Shown here one piece after another: positions 54,661 through 64,000 of a DNA stretch of 64,000 bases. How positions within the stretch are numbered: the first letter of the stretch is position 1; each line of letters opens with the position of its first letter. This DNA is from Neolewinella marina (GTDB taxonomy: Bacteria; Bacteroidota; Bacteroidia; Chitinophagales; Saprospiraceae): positions 1-64,000 of the forward strand of contig NZ_PDLO01000010.1 in NCBI RefSeq assembly GCF_002631205.1, given 5' to 3'. A model generated the notes under the pieces. The model was given only the letters and a program-made list of their open reading frames with translations, ran no database searches and was not told the DNA's origin. Position numbers and translations under genes: made by a program.

Positions 54661-55287
54661 ATGCTGGGGTATATCTGGGAAGGAATCCGGGCGGGGCTGG
54701 TCCTCTCCCTGCTGGTGGGCCCCCTGGTGGTCCTGCTGGTGCAGCTGAGCCTGCGCCGCGGTACCCTGGCGAGCTTCGCCGCGGCCCTGGGCATCTGGAC
54801 CAGTGACCTCCTCTACATTTCCCTCTCCCACTTCGGACTGGAAGGGCTGGAGCGGCTGCTCGACTACGAATACCTGAACGAGATCGTGGGTACCGTGGGC
54901 TCCGTACTGCTCATGGGCGTGGGCGTGGTGATGTGGTACCGCCAACCGCCCAACCTGAAGGCGAAGAAGATCATGCCCTCCCGCCGCGGACTGCTGAGCG
55001 CCTGGGCCCAGGGCTTCGCCGTGAACACCTTCAACCCCTTCACCGCCTTCTTCTGGTCGACCTTCGTGGTCACCCAGGTGCACAACCACGAGTTGCTGCC
55101 CGAGCAGGCGCTGGCCGTCTACGGCGGCATCATGGGCACCATCATCATCGCCGACGCCGGCAAGGTACTGGGGGCCCGCAAGCTGCGGGAACTGTTGCGG
55201 CCGGCCACCATGCTGAGGGCCCAGCGAGCCGGGGCCGTGGCGCTGGGGCTGTTCGGGGTACTGCTGGCGGCGCGGGTGTGGTTGTAG
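54661..55287 (+). CDS. LysE/RhtB family amino acid exporter
   Basis: The 208-residue inner-membrane protein has about six helices. The first helix plus SLLVGPLVVLLVQLSLRRG, and the later AVNTFNPFTAFFW, are the family's signature regions. It exports small amino acids or related metabolites. The substrate is not apparent. Its ATG follows the peroxiredoxin TAA with no gap, so the two share a transcript. The opposite-strand ruvC ends 15 bases downstream. Confidence 0.9.
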   Translation: MLGYIWEGIRAGLVLSLLVGPLVVLLVQLSLRRGTLASFAAALGIWTSDLLYISLSHFGLEGLERLLDYEYLNEIVGTVGSVLLMGVGVVMWYRQPPNLKAKKIMPSRRGLLSAWAQGFAVNTFNPFTAFFWSTFVVTQVHNHELLPEQALAVYGGIMGTIIIADAGKVLGARKLRELLRPATMLRAQRAGAVALGLFGVLLAARVWL

Positions 55288-55302
55288 GGACTCCTTTCCG
55301 AG

Positions 55303-55941
55303 CTAGCGCACCCGGTCGGTATTGGCCTTGAGGAAGCCCTCCCAGCCCGAGAAACTCTTCTTGCCCGGTAGGGCGCTGCGGTTCTGATAGAAGTGGCACA
55401 TGGCCGCCCCGAGGGCGTCGGTGGCGTCGGCGAGGTAGCGGCTGCTGTCCAGGTCGAATTCATTCTCCAGCATGGCGGCCACCTGTTCCTTGCTGGCGTT
55501 GCCGTTGCCGGTGATGCTCTGCTTGATCTTGCGGGGGGCGTATTCGGTCACTTCCAGCCCCTCCCCGATGGCGGCGGCCATGCAGACGCCCTGGGCGCGG
55601 CCCAGTTTGAGCATCGACTGGGGGTTCTTGCCGAAAAAGGGCGCCTCGATGGCCATGATGGTGGGCCGGTGTTCGCGGATCACCTGGGTGAGGCGGCGGT
55701 GGATCAGCTCCAGGCGACGGGAGTGGTCCTTCAACTGGGCCAGCCTCAGCACCCCCAGTTCGACGATGCGCCGGCTGCGGGGGTGCACCTCCACCACCGC
55801 GAACCCCAGCACCACGGTACCGGGGTCGATACCGATGATGCGGTAAACGGCCGGATCGGGCTTGGGGGCGGGGGCGGGGGCGGGCAAGGGCAAACAGTTG
55901 AGTGAGTAAATACGAAAAGGGCAACCGGCGCGGGAGTCCAC
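55303..55941 (-). CDS. ruvC: Holliday junction resolvase RuvC
   Basis: The nuclease is up to 212 residues. YRIIGIDPGTVVLGFAVVE holds the first catalytic aspartate. IMAIEAPFFGKNPQSMLKLG holds the glutamate, and a late SRYLADATDALGAAMCH has the final acidic pair. It cuts recombination intermediates together with RuvAB (not in the window). The family normally begins at about the IIGIDPG segment. The extra N-terminus here is a repetitive P-A stretch, so the true start may be one of two in-frame TTG codons downstream of 55941. Confidence 0.93.
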   Translation of the reverse strand: MDSRAGCPFRIYSLNCLPLPAPAPAPKPDPAVYRIIGIDPGTVVLGFAVVEVHPRSRRIVELGVLRLAQLKDHSRRLELIHRRLTQVIREHRPTIMAIEAPFFGKNPQSMLKLGRAQGVCMAAAIGEGLEVTEYAPRKIKQSITGNGNASKEQVAAMLENEFDLDSSRYLADATDALGAAMCHFYQNRSALPGKKSFSGWEGFLKANTDRVR

Positions 55942-56081
55942 ACCAATAAACGTACCGCAAGGTAGGCGGAAAAGGAGGAGTCCAACAAATTTTTTGTTCT
56001 GCCGCCCGTCTGAAACGTTTTGGTGGACTGCCCGGGGAAGTCGCCCGGCGTGGGTCCCCGCGGCGTATTTTGGCGCGGCCT

Positions 56082-57062
56082 ATGCCCTACCCCGCCTTCC
56101 TTTCGGCCCTGCTACCCTACCGCAAGTGGATCCTCCGCCTGCTGGCCGTTGTGGTGATGCTGGTCTTCATCTACCAGTTCGTGGGCCTGGCGCGGCGGAT
56201 CGACTGGGTGCGGTTCGGGGAATCCATCGTCCGGCCCGGCAACGGGTGGAAATTGGTGGTCGTCCTCCTGCTCATGCCCCTGAACTGGCTGCTGGAGGCC
56301 CGCAAGTGGCAGCTGCTGCTGGACGCCTTCGTGCGCTGGCCCTTCCGGCGGGTGTGGCGGGCTACCCTGGCGGGGGTGAGCCTGAGTGCGGCCACGCCCA
56401 ACCGCATCGGGGAGATCGGCGGACGGCTGCTGCTGGCCCGCCGGGGGGAATGGGCGGCGGTGACGGCCGCCTCCCTGCTCGGCAGCGTGTGCCAGTGGGT
56501 AGCCTTCCTGCTGCTGGCCTGGCCGGCCCTGATCTATACCCTGGACGCTCTGCCCGGCGGGTGGCTGGGCGGACTGCCGCTGCTGGCCCTGCTGCCCCTC
56601 GGTCCCCTGGCGCTGGTGATCGTCTACCTGGGCGGCAAACCCCTGATCCGCTGGCTGTTGGACGTAATCGAACGGCGGTTTGGTCGGGACCTCGACGTAC
56701 TCCGTTCGGCCCTGCCAAACGTTACCCTTTTGTTACTGTTGCGGAGCAGCGTATACGCCTGCCTGCGTTTCGTGGTTTACTGTACGCAGCTGTATCTGTT
56801 GCTCGGTTTTTTCGGCTTGTCCCTGCCGTTGTTGTGGGGGCTGGCCGGGATTGCCGCCATCTACCTGATCCAGGCCGGACTGCCCCTGCCCCCCGGACTG
56901 AACCTGGTCACCCGTACCGAACTGGGCCTGCTGCTCTGGTCGGTGGACGCCGAGGGTGCCATAGCGGTACTGGCAGCATATACGGCCCTGTTCGGCGTTA
57001 ATGTATTGCTGCCCGCCCTGCCCGGGTACTGGCTGATTGTCAGAAAAAATAAATTGTCATGA
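56082..57062 (+). CDS. Flippase-like (LPG synthase N-terminal/UPF0104 type) membrane protein
   Basis: The 326-residue protein has about eight helices. The family signs are WKLVVVLLLMPLNWLLEARKW, then LAGVSLSAATPNRIGEIGGR, a helix-turn typical of the lysylphosphatidylglycerol synthase TM/UPF0104 group. It probably moves a lipid-linked or lipid molecule across the membrane. The start is the ATG at 56082, preferred to the TTG at 56070. Its stop overlaps the next ATG by 4 bases (ATGA), and a third gene follows the same way, so the three form a tight operon. Confidence 0.85.
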   Translation: MPYPAFLSALLPYRKWILRLLAVVVMLVFIYQFVGLARRIDWVRFGESIVRPGNGWKLVVVLLLMPLNWLLEARKWQLLLDAFVRWPFRRVWRATLAGVSLSAATPNRIGEIGGRLLLARRGEWAAVTAASLLGSVCQWVAFLLLAWPALIYTLDALPGGWLGGLPLLALLPLGPLALVIVYLGGKPLIRWLLDVIERRFGRDLDVLRSALPNVTLLLLLRSSVYACLRFVVYCTQLYLLLGFFGLSLPLLWGLAGIAAIYLIQAGLPLPPGLNLVTRTELGLLLWSVDAEGAIAVLAAYTALFGVNVLLPALPGYWLIVRKNKLS

Positions 57063-57925
57063 ACCCCTTCGGTCTGAAGTTCCTGCTGCTGCTGATGCTG
57101 GCCCTGCCCGGTGCCCGGCCCGACGGTTCCGCCCCGGCACCCGCGCCCGCCGCCCAGAACGGTGGTAGCGTAGCCGATGTCTGCGGGATCGACAACACCA
57201 CCTTCCGCGCCGGGGAGCAGATCGTCTACAAACTGTACTACAACTGGAACTTCGTCTGGCTGCCCGCCGGCGAGGTGACCTTCAACGTCCACGACCTGGA
57301 GAACCAGTACCGCATCACCGTCCGCGGCCGCACCTACCCCAGTTACGAGTGGTTCTATAAAGTGACCGACAACTACACCAGCTACCTCGACAAGGAGACC
57401 CTGCTGCCCCAGATCCACATCAAGGACATCCAGGAGGGCGGCTACCAGCGTTACGACCGCACCACCTTCTACCAGGACGAACAGCGCATCGTGAGTCACC
57501 GCGGCAAGACCCGGCAGGATACCAAGCCGAAGTACATGGACGTGGACCCCTGCATGCACGACCTGATCTCCATCATCTACTTCGCCCGCAACCTCGACTA
57601 CGCCTCCCTGCAACCGAAGCAGGAGATCCCCATCAAGATCCTGATGGACCAGGAGATGCACCCCCTGAAGATCCGCTACCTCGGCCCCGAACCCGACGTG
57701 AAGGTGAAGGGCAGCGGCCGCTTCAACACCCTGCGCTTCAGTCCGCAGCTCATCACCGGTGAGCTCTTCAAGGAGGGCGACGAAATGAAGATCTACGTGA
57801 GCAACGACCGGAACAAGATCCCCGTAATGATCGAATCTCCGGTAACGGTGGGCAGCGTCAAGGCCGTACTCAAATCCTACAAGGGGCTGCGCTACCCCAT
57901 GGAAGCCAAGGTCGGAGAAGAATGA
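57059..57925 (+). CDS. DUF3108 domain-containing exported protein
   Basis: The 288-residue product has a signal peptide (about 1-20). The DUF3108 fold is recognisable from FRAGEQIVYKLYYNWNFVW, AGEVTFNVHD, a tryptophan/tyrosine repeat and HDLISIIYFARN, with conserved late strands. DUF3108 proteins are periplasmic or outer-membrane-associated beta-rich proteins of unknown function. The region after the signal (SAPAPAPAAQ) is produced by a copy of the dispersed 14-bp repeat. ATGA overlaps join it to both neighbours. Confidence 0.87.
   Translation: MNPFGLKFLLLLMLALPGARPDGSAPAPAPAAQNGGSVADVCGIDNTTFRAGEQIVYKLYYNWNFVWLPAGEVTFNVHDLENQYRITVRGRTYPSYEWFYKVTDNYTSYLDKETLLPQIHIKDIQEGGYQRYDRTTFYQDEQRIVSHRGKTRQDTKPKYMDVDPCMHDLISIIYFARNLDYASLQPKQEIPIKILMDQEMHPLKIRYLGPEPDVKVKGSGRFNTLRFSPQLITGELFKEGDEMKIYVSNDRNKIPVMIESPVTVGSVKAVLKSYKGLRYPMEAKVGEE
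57132..57145 (+). repeat. Dispersed 14-bp word inside the DUF3108 gene
   Basis: An exact CCCCGGCACCCGCG copy, in frame, coding for part of a Pro-Ala linker right after the signal peptide. Confidence 0.7.
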
Positions 57926-58548
57926 ACCGCATCGTACTCACCCTCCTCGTAGTTGCCCTGTCCTTCCTCCTCGGGGTGGCCGCGCTGAGCCTGTGGCAAA
58001 GCCACCGGCAGGAACAGCGGGTACAGGAGGAAGCCACCATCCTGCTGGAACGGGTGCGCAACGTGATGAAACTGGTCACCGTGGAGGGCGACGTGAGTGA
58101 GATCTTCCACACCACCTCCTCGCGGAACGTGACGCTATACCTGCCCCTGCCCTCCCAGTTTTCCTTCGACAAGAAGGCCACGGTGGAAGTGAGGGGCACG
58201 GTGCTGGTGGGCTACGACCTGGAGCAGCTCGACGTCTCCCTGGACCCCGACCGCCGCGTGATGACCATCCGCAACCTGCCGGAACCGGAGATCCTGGCCA
58301 TCGACCACGACCTGGTGTACCGCAACCTCGACGAGAGCTGGTTCAACACCTTCAGCGCCGAGGACTACAGCCGCCTCAACCGCCGGGCCAAGGAGCGGCT
58401 GCACGACGCGGCCCTGAAGAGCGAGCTGATGGCGCGGGCGCGGGAGCAGGGGAACTCCGTAATTGCCGGCATCGCCTACCTGGCCGGCGCCGCGGGCTAC
58501 GAGCTGGTGGTGGAGGAAGGGACACCGTTGCCGGAGCCTGCCGGATAG
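57922..58548 (+). CDS. DUF4230 domain-containing protein
   Basis: The 208-residue protein has an N-terminal signal anchor (about 4-22) and a DUF4230 domain of about 150 residues (ILLERVRNVMKLVTVEGDVSEIF, then VEVRGTVLVGYDLEQLDVSLD). It is a small, probably membrane-attached, extracytoplasmic protein. The role is unknown. It begins with an ATGA overlap on the DUF3108 gene, so it is the last gene of a three-gene operon with the flippase-like protein. A role of the operon in envelope biogenesis or lipid trafficking is a reasonable inference. Confidence 0.85.
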   Translation: MNRIVLTLLVVALSFLLGVAALSLWQSHRQEQRVQEEATILLERVRNVMKLVTVEGDVSEIFHTTSSRNVTLYLPLPSQFSFDKKATVEVRGTVLVGYDLEQLDVSLDPDRRVMTIRNLPEPEILAIDHDLVYRNLDESWFNTFSAEDYSRLNRRAKERLHDAALKSELMARAREQGNSVIAGIAYLAGAAGYELVVEEGTPLPEPAG

Positions 58549-58551
58549 CTC

Positions 58552-58989
58552 TTACTTTTTCAATCGGATTTCGATCACCCCGTTGGCCCCCTGCATGCCG
58601 TAGCGGTTGGTGTCGCTCACGTTCTTCAGAACGGTGACGCGGGCGATCTCGTTGATGTCGATGGTATTGTAAACGGAGGCGAAGTTGTTGCCCAGGATGG
58701 TGCCGTTGACCACGAAGAGGGGGGTGGCATCCGCGTTGAAGTTCACGTCGCCCCGGATGCGCACCGTAGCGTCGGCCCCGCTGCCGCGCACGATCACCCC
58801 GGCCACCTGGCGGAGGTAGGAGGTGAGGTCGTTGCCGGTGGAGCCCGCGTCGACCTCGACGGAGTTGCTGCCCCGGGCGTTGTGGATGGCGCGGTGGGCG
58901 GTTTCCGCATCGCTGCTGCCCCGGCGGGAGGTACCGCAGGCGGCGGTGCCGAGGACGAGGAGGATGAGGAGGGCGAGCGTAGAGCGCAT
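58552..58989 (-). CDS. Small lipoprotein with a lone TonB-receptor plug domain
   Basis: The 145-residue product has a lipoprotein signal (LLVLGTAAC, cysteine 18). Its mature part is the plug fold of TonB-dependent receptors: DLTSYLRQVAGVIVRGSGAD, VRIRGDVNFNADATPLFVVNG, IDINEIARVTVLKN and YGMQGANGVIEIRLKK. No barrel follows and the gene ends right at the plug boundary, 3 bases from the convergent DUF4230 stop. Free-standing plug proteins occur in Bacteroidota. The function is not known. Confidence 0.85.
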   Translation of the reverse strand: MRSTLALLILLVLGTAACGTSRRGSSDAETAHRAIHNARGSNSVEVDAGSTGNDLTSYLRQVAGVIVRGSGADATVRIRGDVNFNADATPLFVVNGTILGNNFASVYNTIDINEIARVTVLKNVSDTNRYGMQGANGVIEIRLKK

Positions 58990-59068
58990 GGGCAGGGATT
59001 AGGTAAGGAGGGGGCGTTCGCCCAAACACCAATGTTTCAGTGAATATTAAAGATAGCGGCTTACTGAT

Positions 59069-59077
59069 TAGCTTTGC
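59069..59077 (+). promoter_or_regulatory. thrS: TAnnTTTG promoter box of thrS
   Basis: TAGCTTTGC fits the consensus exactly. It gives a leader of about 40 bases, because the ATG is at 59121. No leader structure typical of regulated thrS genes was found. Confidence 0.55.
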
Positions 59078-59120
59078 GGCCCCGTTCACCCTTCGTCCGT
59101 AAGAAGGCCAAAATCCTTGT

Positions 59121-61046
<1,926 letters not shown>

Positions 61047-61081
61047 GGGTAGGATCGCGAGGACCATTCCTCGTTGCACTC

Positions 61082-61125
61082 GGAATTGACCCCGCTATTT
61101 AAAGCCGTCCCTTCTAGGGCCGGGC
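61082..61125. repeat. Dispersed 45-bp element, copy B
   Basis: This is the partner of 4783-4827, with CCGTCCCTTCTAGGGCCGGG matching all but one base. It sits after thrS, and a hairpin (CGCGAGC...GCTCGCG, 61146-61162) follows. Confidence 0.75.
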
Positions 61126-61167
61126 GTGGGTGGTTCGTGTATAACCGCGAGCTTAGCTCGCGAACCA

Positions 61168-61572
61168 TCAGCGCCCCTCGAAGACCCGCCGTTTCCCGTA
61201 ATAATTATAGAAGAAGACCACCCCGGTGGCCACGCCTTTGATCAGCCATTCGCGGTCGCCGAGGAGGGGGAAGTAGTGGAGGCCGAACACGATGGCGGCA
61301 TCCAGCAGGAGGCCACCGAGGCTGACGAGCATGCTCAGGGCGAAGGCCGAGCGCAGCGACCGCCGCAGTTCGAAGACGAAGTAGCGCTGCAGGAAGAAAT
61401 TCAGTACCACGCTGCTCGAGTAGGCGATCAGGGTGGCGGGTACGGGGGGCAGGTAGCGGTCTACGAGCAGGAGGTAGAGGCCGTAGTTGATGCCCGTGGC
61501 CACCAGTCCCGTGAGGGCAAAGGGGAGCTTTTCCCAGCCGAAGTCCCAGACTTTGCGGACTTCGGGTTTCAT
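61168..61572 (-). CDS. GtrA family membrane protein
   Basis: The 134-residue protein has four helices. The GtrA-like pattern is visible in FALTGLVATGINYGLYLLLV, AYSSSVVLNFFLQRYFVF and ATGVVFFYNYYGKRRVF. Members usually help move polyprenyl-linked sugars for glycosylation of surface polymers. No glycosyltransferase lies near. The start at 61572 overlaps the stop of the upstream gene by 4 bases (ATGA), so translation is coupled. The longer frame extends into that gene and is not used. Confidence 0.9.
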   Translation of the reverse strand: MKPEVRKVWDFGWEKLPFALTGLVATGINYGLYLLLVDRYLPPVPATLIAYSSSVVLNFFLQRYFVFELRRSLRSAFALSMLVSLGGLLLDAAIVFGLHYFPLLGDREWLIKGVATGVVFFYNYYGKRRVFEGR

Positions 61573-62117
61573 CCTTCGCCGGCGATCTCTCCCGCGCGCA
61601 GTTCGCGGAAGTAATCCCGGATCTCCAGCCAGTTGTCGAAGCGGGGGTAGCCCCCGTCGTCCAGGGTGTTGTGGCTGGCGGTGAAAAGCAGCCCCTGTCC
61701 GTTGAAGGTGTTCAGGTTGCTCACCTTGTCGTCGATCATGTAGTCGCCGTGGACGATGCTCTTGTTGCCGCAGAACACGATCCGCTCCCAGTGGATGAAG
61801 GGCATGTGTTCCTCCAGCCACTCCCACTTGTCGGTGAAGCAGTGCTTGAATTCGGTGGCGGCGGTCACTACGTATACCTCGTAGTTCTCGTACAATTCCT
61901 CCACCACCTCTCGGGCGTCCTTCATCACGGGCAGGTGGCGGAAGAAACCGGGGCGGTGGAGCTCGTCGCGGAGCGACTCGATGCCCGGCAGTTCGTAGAT
62001 CTTCTTGCCGTAGTACTCCTGGGGGTCGACCTTGCGGCCGAAGTGCTTTTCAAAGAGACGGTGGTACTCCTGGTAGTTGTCTACCATCACCTCGTCCATG
62101 TCGATACAAATGCGCAT
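61569..62117 (-). CDS. 5'(3')-deoxyribonucleotidase-like protein
   Basis: The 182-residue HAD-superfamily protein begins MRICIDMDEVMVD, with the nucleophile aspartate pair of the NT5C group. VVTAATEFKHCFTDKWEWLEEHM and a late DYMIDDKVSNLNTFNG follow. It dephosphorylates deoxynucleoside or nucleoside monophosphates. A role in pool balance is likely. It overlaps the GtrA start by 4 bases. The RND efflux gene ends 18 bases upstream on the same strand. Confidence 0.9.
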   Translation of the reverse strand: MRICIDMDEVMVDNYQEYHRLFEKHFGRKVDPQEYYGKKIYELPGIESLRDELHRPGFFRHLPVMKDAREVVEELYENYEVYVVTAATEFKHCFTDKWEWLEEHMPFIHWERIVFCGNKSIVHGDYMIDDKVSNLNTFNGQGLLFTASHNTLDDGGYPRFDNWLEIRDYFRELRAGEIAGEG

Positions 62118-62135
62118 TAAAAACTGGTTTCGGAG

Positions 62136-64000
62136 CTATTGCTCAACTCTGGTGATGCCGATGGGGCGATCCGGGTCGTGGCCGTCTTCCAGCTCCCGGT
62201 AGGCCGGCTCCACCTCGTGATATTCGGGGCGTTTCCCGGTGGTGATCCGTTTGAAGCTGACCCGCCAGCGGTTGAGGAGCACCACCAGGGAGGGCAGTAA
62301 CAGGAGCAGCACGACCGTAGCCGCCAGCAACCCGAAGGCCACCGAGATGGCCATGGGAATGAGGAACTGGGCCTGCCGGCTCTTCTCCAGCAACAGGGGG
62401 GCCAGGCCGGCAAAGGTAGTCACCGACGTGAGCAGGATGGGCCGGAAGCGACTGCGGCCGGCGTCGTTGAGGGCCTCCATCATGCTCATGCCGGCGCGGA
62501 TGTTGTCGTTGTAGGTAGCAATGAACACCAGACCGTCGTTGACGATGATGCCAACCAAAGCAATGATGCCCAGGCCGGAGAACAGCGAGATGGGCTTGCC
62601 CATCAGCCAGTGGCCCAGGATGACGCCGATAAGTCCGAAGGGCAGCAGGAAGAACAGGATGGCCGCCTGCCCGATGGACCGGAAGGTAAGGGCCACCACG
62701 AAGAACATCAGTCCCAGCACCACCGGCAGGACGATCTGCAGGGAGGCCGCCGTCTTCTGCTGGTTGCGTACCTGACCGTCGGCTACGGTGGAAACACCGG
62801 GGTAGTTGCGCAGTACCCGGGGGATGATCTCCTCCGAGACCAGGGCGTTGATGTCGGTTACGGAAACGGAGTTATCGGCGATGTCGGCCTCTACCTTCAC
62901 CTCCCGCTTGCCGTCCGTATGGTTGATGGCGATGACGCCGCGCTGGGGTTCCAGGTTGACGATCTCGGAGACCGGGTACTCCCCGCCGCCGGCTACCCGG
63001 ATGCGCATATTGTTCAGGTCGGCCAGGCTGCGGCGGCTGTCCTCTCCGTAGCGGAGCCACACCCGCACTTCGTCCTCCCCGCGTTGCAGCCGCTGGGCCT
63101 CGGCGCCGAAGAAGGCGGAGCGTACCTGTCCGACGATGTCCTGCAGGTCCAGCCCCAGGTAGCGGGCCTTGTCCTTCAGGGTGATGTTGATCTCCCGCAG
63201 CCCTTCCTGGTCGTTGTCGACCACGTCGGTCAGTTCGGCCATCTGCTCCAGTTCGGCCTTGACGTCCTCGGTGGCCTTTTCCAGCTCCTCGATGTTGTTG
63301 CCGACGAGGCTCACGCTGACGGGCTTGCCGAAGAAGGAGCGGCCGCCGTAGCTGAGGATCTCGGCCTCTTCGATGGGGCCCACCTCTTCGCGGATGGCGT
63401 TCTGTACGTCCCGCAGGGCCACGTCGCCGCGCTCCTCACCGGGCAGCAGGGCGATGGTGGCCGACCCCTGGTAGGTGGTGGGGCCGAGGCGGATTTCGAT
63501 GCGTTCCACGATCTCGCGCCCGTCGCCGAAGACCTCGGCGCTCATCCGCTCGTTCACGCGCTCAGCGGCGGCCTCGATGCGTTCCAGCACCGACCGCGTC
63601 CTGTCCTCCGGCGTGCCGGCGGGCATCTGCAGGGTTACCGCCACGTCGTCGCTCTCGATGATGGGAAAGAAGGTGGTCTTGACGAACCCGCCCCCGACCA
63701 AGCCGACACTGAGGAAGAGGACGGCCACGCAGATCGCCAGGGTGAGGAACTTGAAGCGCATGGTCCAGGCCAGTACCGGGGCGTACATGCGGTCGCGCAG
63801 CAGGTTCATGAGGCGGTCGAACTGCCGCTGCAGCCAATTGGGCTTGTTGTCCTTGTCCAGGGCCTTGGAGTGGGCGATGTGGGTGGGCAGGATGATGGCC
63901 CCCTCCACCAGGGAGAAAATGAGGGAGAAAATGACCACGATGGCCATTTCGAGGAAGAAATCCCCGAGGCTGCCGTCCAGGAAGAAGAAGCTCGAGAAGG
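62136..64000 (-). CDS. RND efflux transporter permease (C-terminal part, cut by window)
   Basis: An open frame continues past the right edge; the visible part codes for about 620 residues, the second half of an AcrB-type pump. Near the edge, FFFLDGSLGDFFLEMAIVV and IFSLVEGAIILPTHI are the classic RND helix-4/5 boundary. Periplasmic loops follow, then PFGLIGVILGHWLMG and LVGIIVNDGLVFIATY. It exports drugs or metals with proton gradient energy. The first half, and whether membrane-fusion and outer-membrane genes accompany it, lies outside. The ATG at 63945-63947 is internal. Confidence 0.95.
   Translation of the reverse strand, partial: FSSFFFLDGSLGDFFLEMAIVVIFSLIFSLVEGAIILPTHIAHSKALDKDNKPNWLQRQFDRLMNLLRDRMYAPVLAWTMRFKFLTLAICVAVLFLSVGLVGGGFVKTTFFPIIESDDVAVTLQMPAGTPEDRTRSVLERIEAAAERVNERMSAEVFGDGREIVERIEIRLGPTTYQGSATIALLPGEERGDVALRDVQNAIREEVGPIEEAEILSYGGRSFFGKPVSVSLVGNNIEELEKATEDVKAELEQMAELTDVVDNDQEGLREINITLKDKARYLGLDLQDIVGQVRSAFFGAEAQRLQRGEDEVRVWLRYGEDSRRSLADLNNMRIRVAGGGEYPVSEIVNLEPQRGVIAINHTDGKREVKVEADIADNSVSVTDINALVSEEIIPRVLRNYPGVSTVADGQVRNQQKTAASLQIVLPVVLGLMFFVVALTFRSIGQAAILFFLLPFGLIGVILGHWLMGKPISLFSGLGIIALVGIIVNDGLVFIATYNDNIRAGMSMMEALNDAGRSRFRPILLTSVTTFAGLAPLLLEKSRQAQFLIPMAISVAFGLLAATVVLLLLLPSLVVLLNRWRVSFKRITTGKRPEYHEVEPAYRELEDGHDPDRPIGITRVEQ

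Overview
The window is GC-rich bacterial DNA from a Bacteroidota member. The best fit is the Saprospiria (Lewinella-like). The support is two C-terminal type IX secretion sorting domains, an AraC-type hybrid two-component sensor, DUF2490, DUF3108 and DUF4230 proteins, a lone TonB plug lipoprotein, a CrtD-type carotenoid desaturase, TAnnTTTG-type promoter boxes and almost no Shine-Dalgarno sequences. The taxonomic call is inference. No rRNA or tRNA gene and no complete transposon was seen.

Layout. 0.2-8.2 kb: a YceI protein with a porin-like barrel, two secreted proteins (one DUF3500), a broken DUF4256 gene in a repeat patch, a calcineurin-like phosphoesterase and a lipoprotein. 8.5-11.5 kb: an AT-rich accessory island with three small genes around a GC-rich block that I could not identify. 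11.7-15.5 kb: an NmrA-type reductase, a rhodanese with a sulfide:quinone oxidoreductase (sulfide oxidation), and an amidohydrolase. 15.5-16.4 kb: an array of hairpin repeats. 16.4-22.9 kb: acetyltransferase, AlkD-like repair protein, a 926-residue hybrid sensor kinase, a TPR protein and an alcohol dehydrogenase. 23.2-26.3 kb: NhaD antiporter, DUF2490 protein and a PiT/CysP-type anion permease.

26.6-31.8 kb (minus strand): an apparent five-gene unit of a small secreted protein, two tail-collar paralogues with a leucine-rich-repeat protein between them, and a 1023-residue HYR/type IX-secreted protein. A decayed YdeI-like gene follows. 32.7-38.9 kb: purK, a 0.5 kb compound tandem repeat, a membrane pyrophosphatase and a PhoD-like phosphatase. 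39.1-43.4 kb: a SAM-I riboswitch 10 bases before a PLP decarboxylase gene, then metY and metX, which is a methionine/sulfur unit with an unexpected first gene. 43.4-50.1 kb: GH25 lysozyme, lipoprotein, a palindrome-rich intergenic region, a MATE transporter, a GatA-type amidase, an OmpA-like lipoprotein and a carotenoid desaturase.

50.16-50.59 kb: RNase P RNA, read divergently from the desaturase, followed by a terminator and a cluster of inverted repeats. 50.9-64 kb: sulfatase, cupin, ROK kinase, small membrane protein, bacterioferritin-comigratory peroxiredoxin with a LysE exporter, RuvC, a flippase-like/DUF3108/DUF4230 operon with ATGA overlaps, a lone plug-domain lipoprotein, thrS, GtrA, a deoxyribonucleotidase and the C-terminal part of an RND efflux permease cut by the window edge.

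The strongest observations for follow-up are the SAM riboswitch in front of a decarboxylase of unknown substrate, the tail-collar/LRR/HYR cluster, and several dispersed repeat families in the intergenic DNA. Among these is a 14-base GC-rich word, always in the same orientation, at gene ends and also inside coding sequence.
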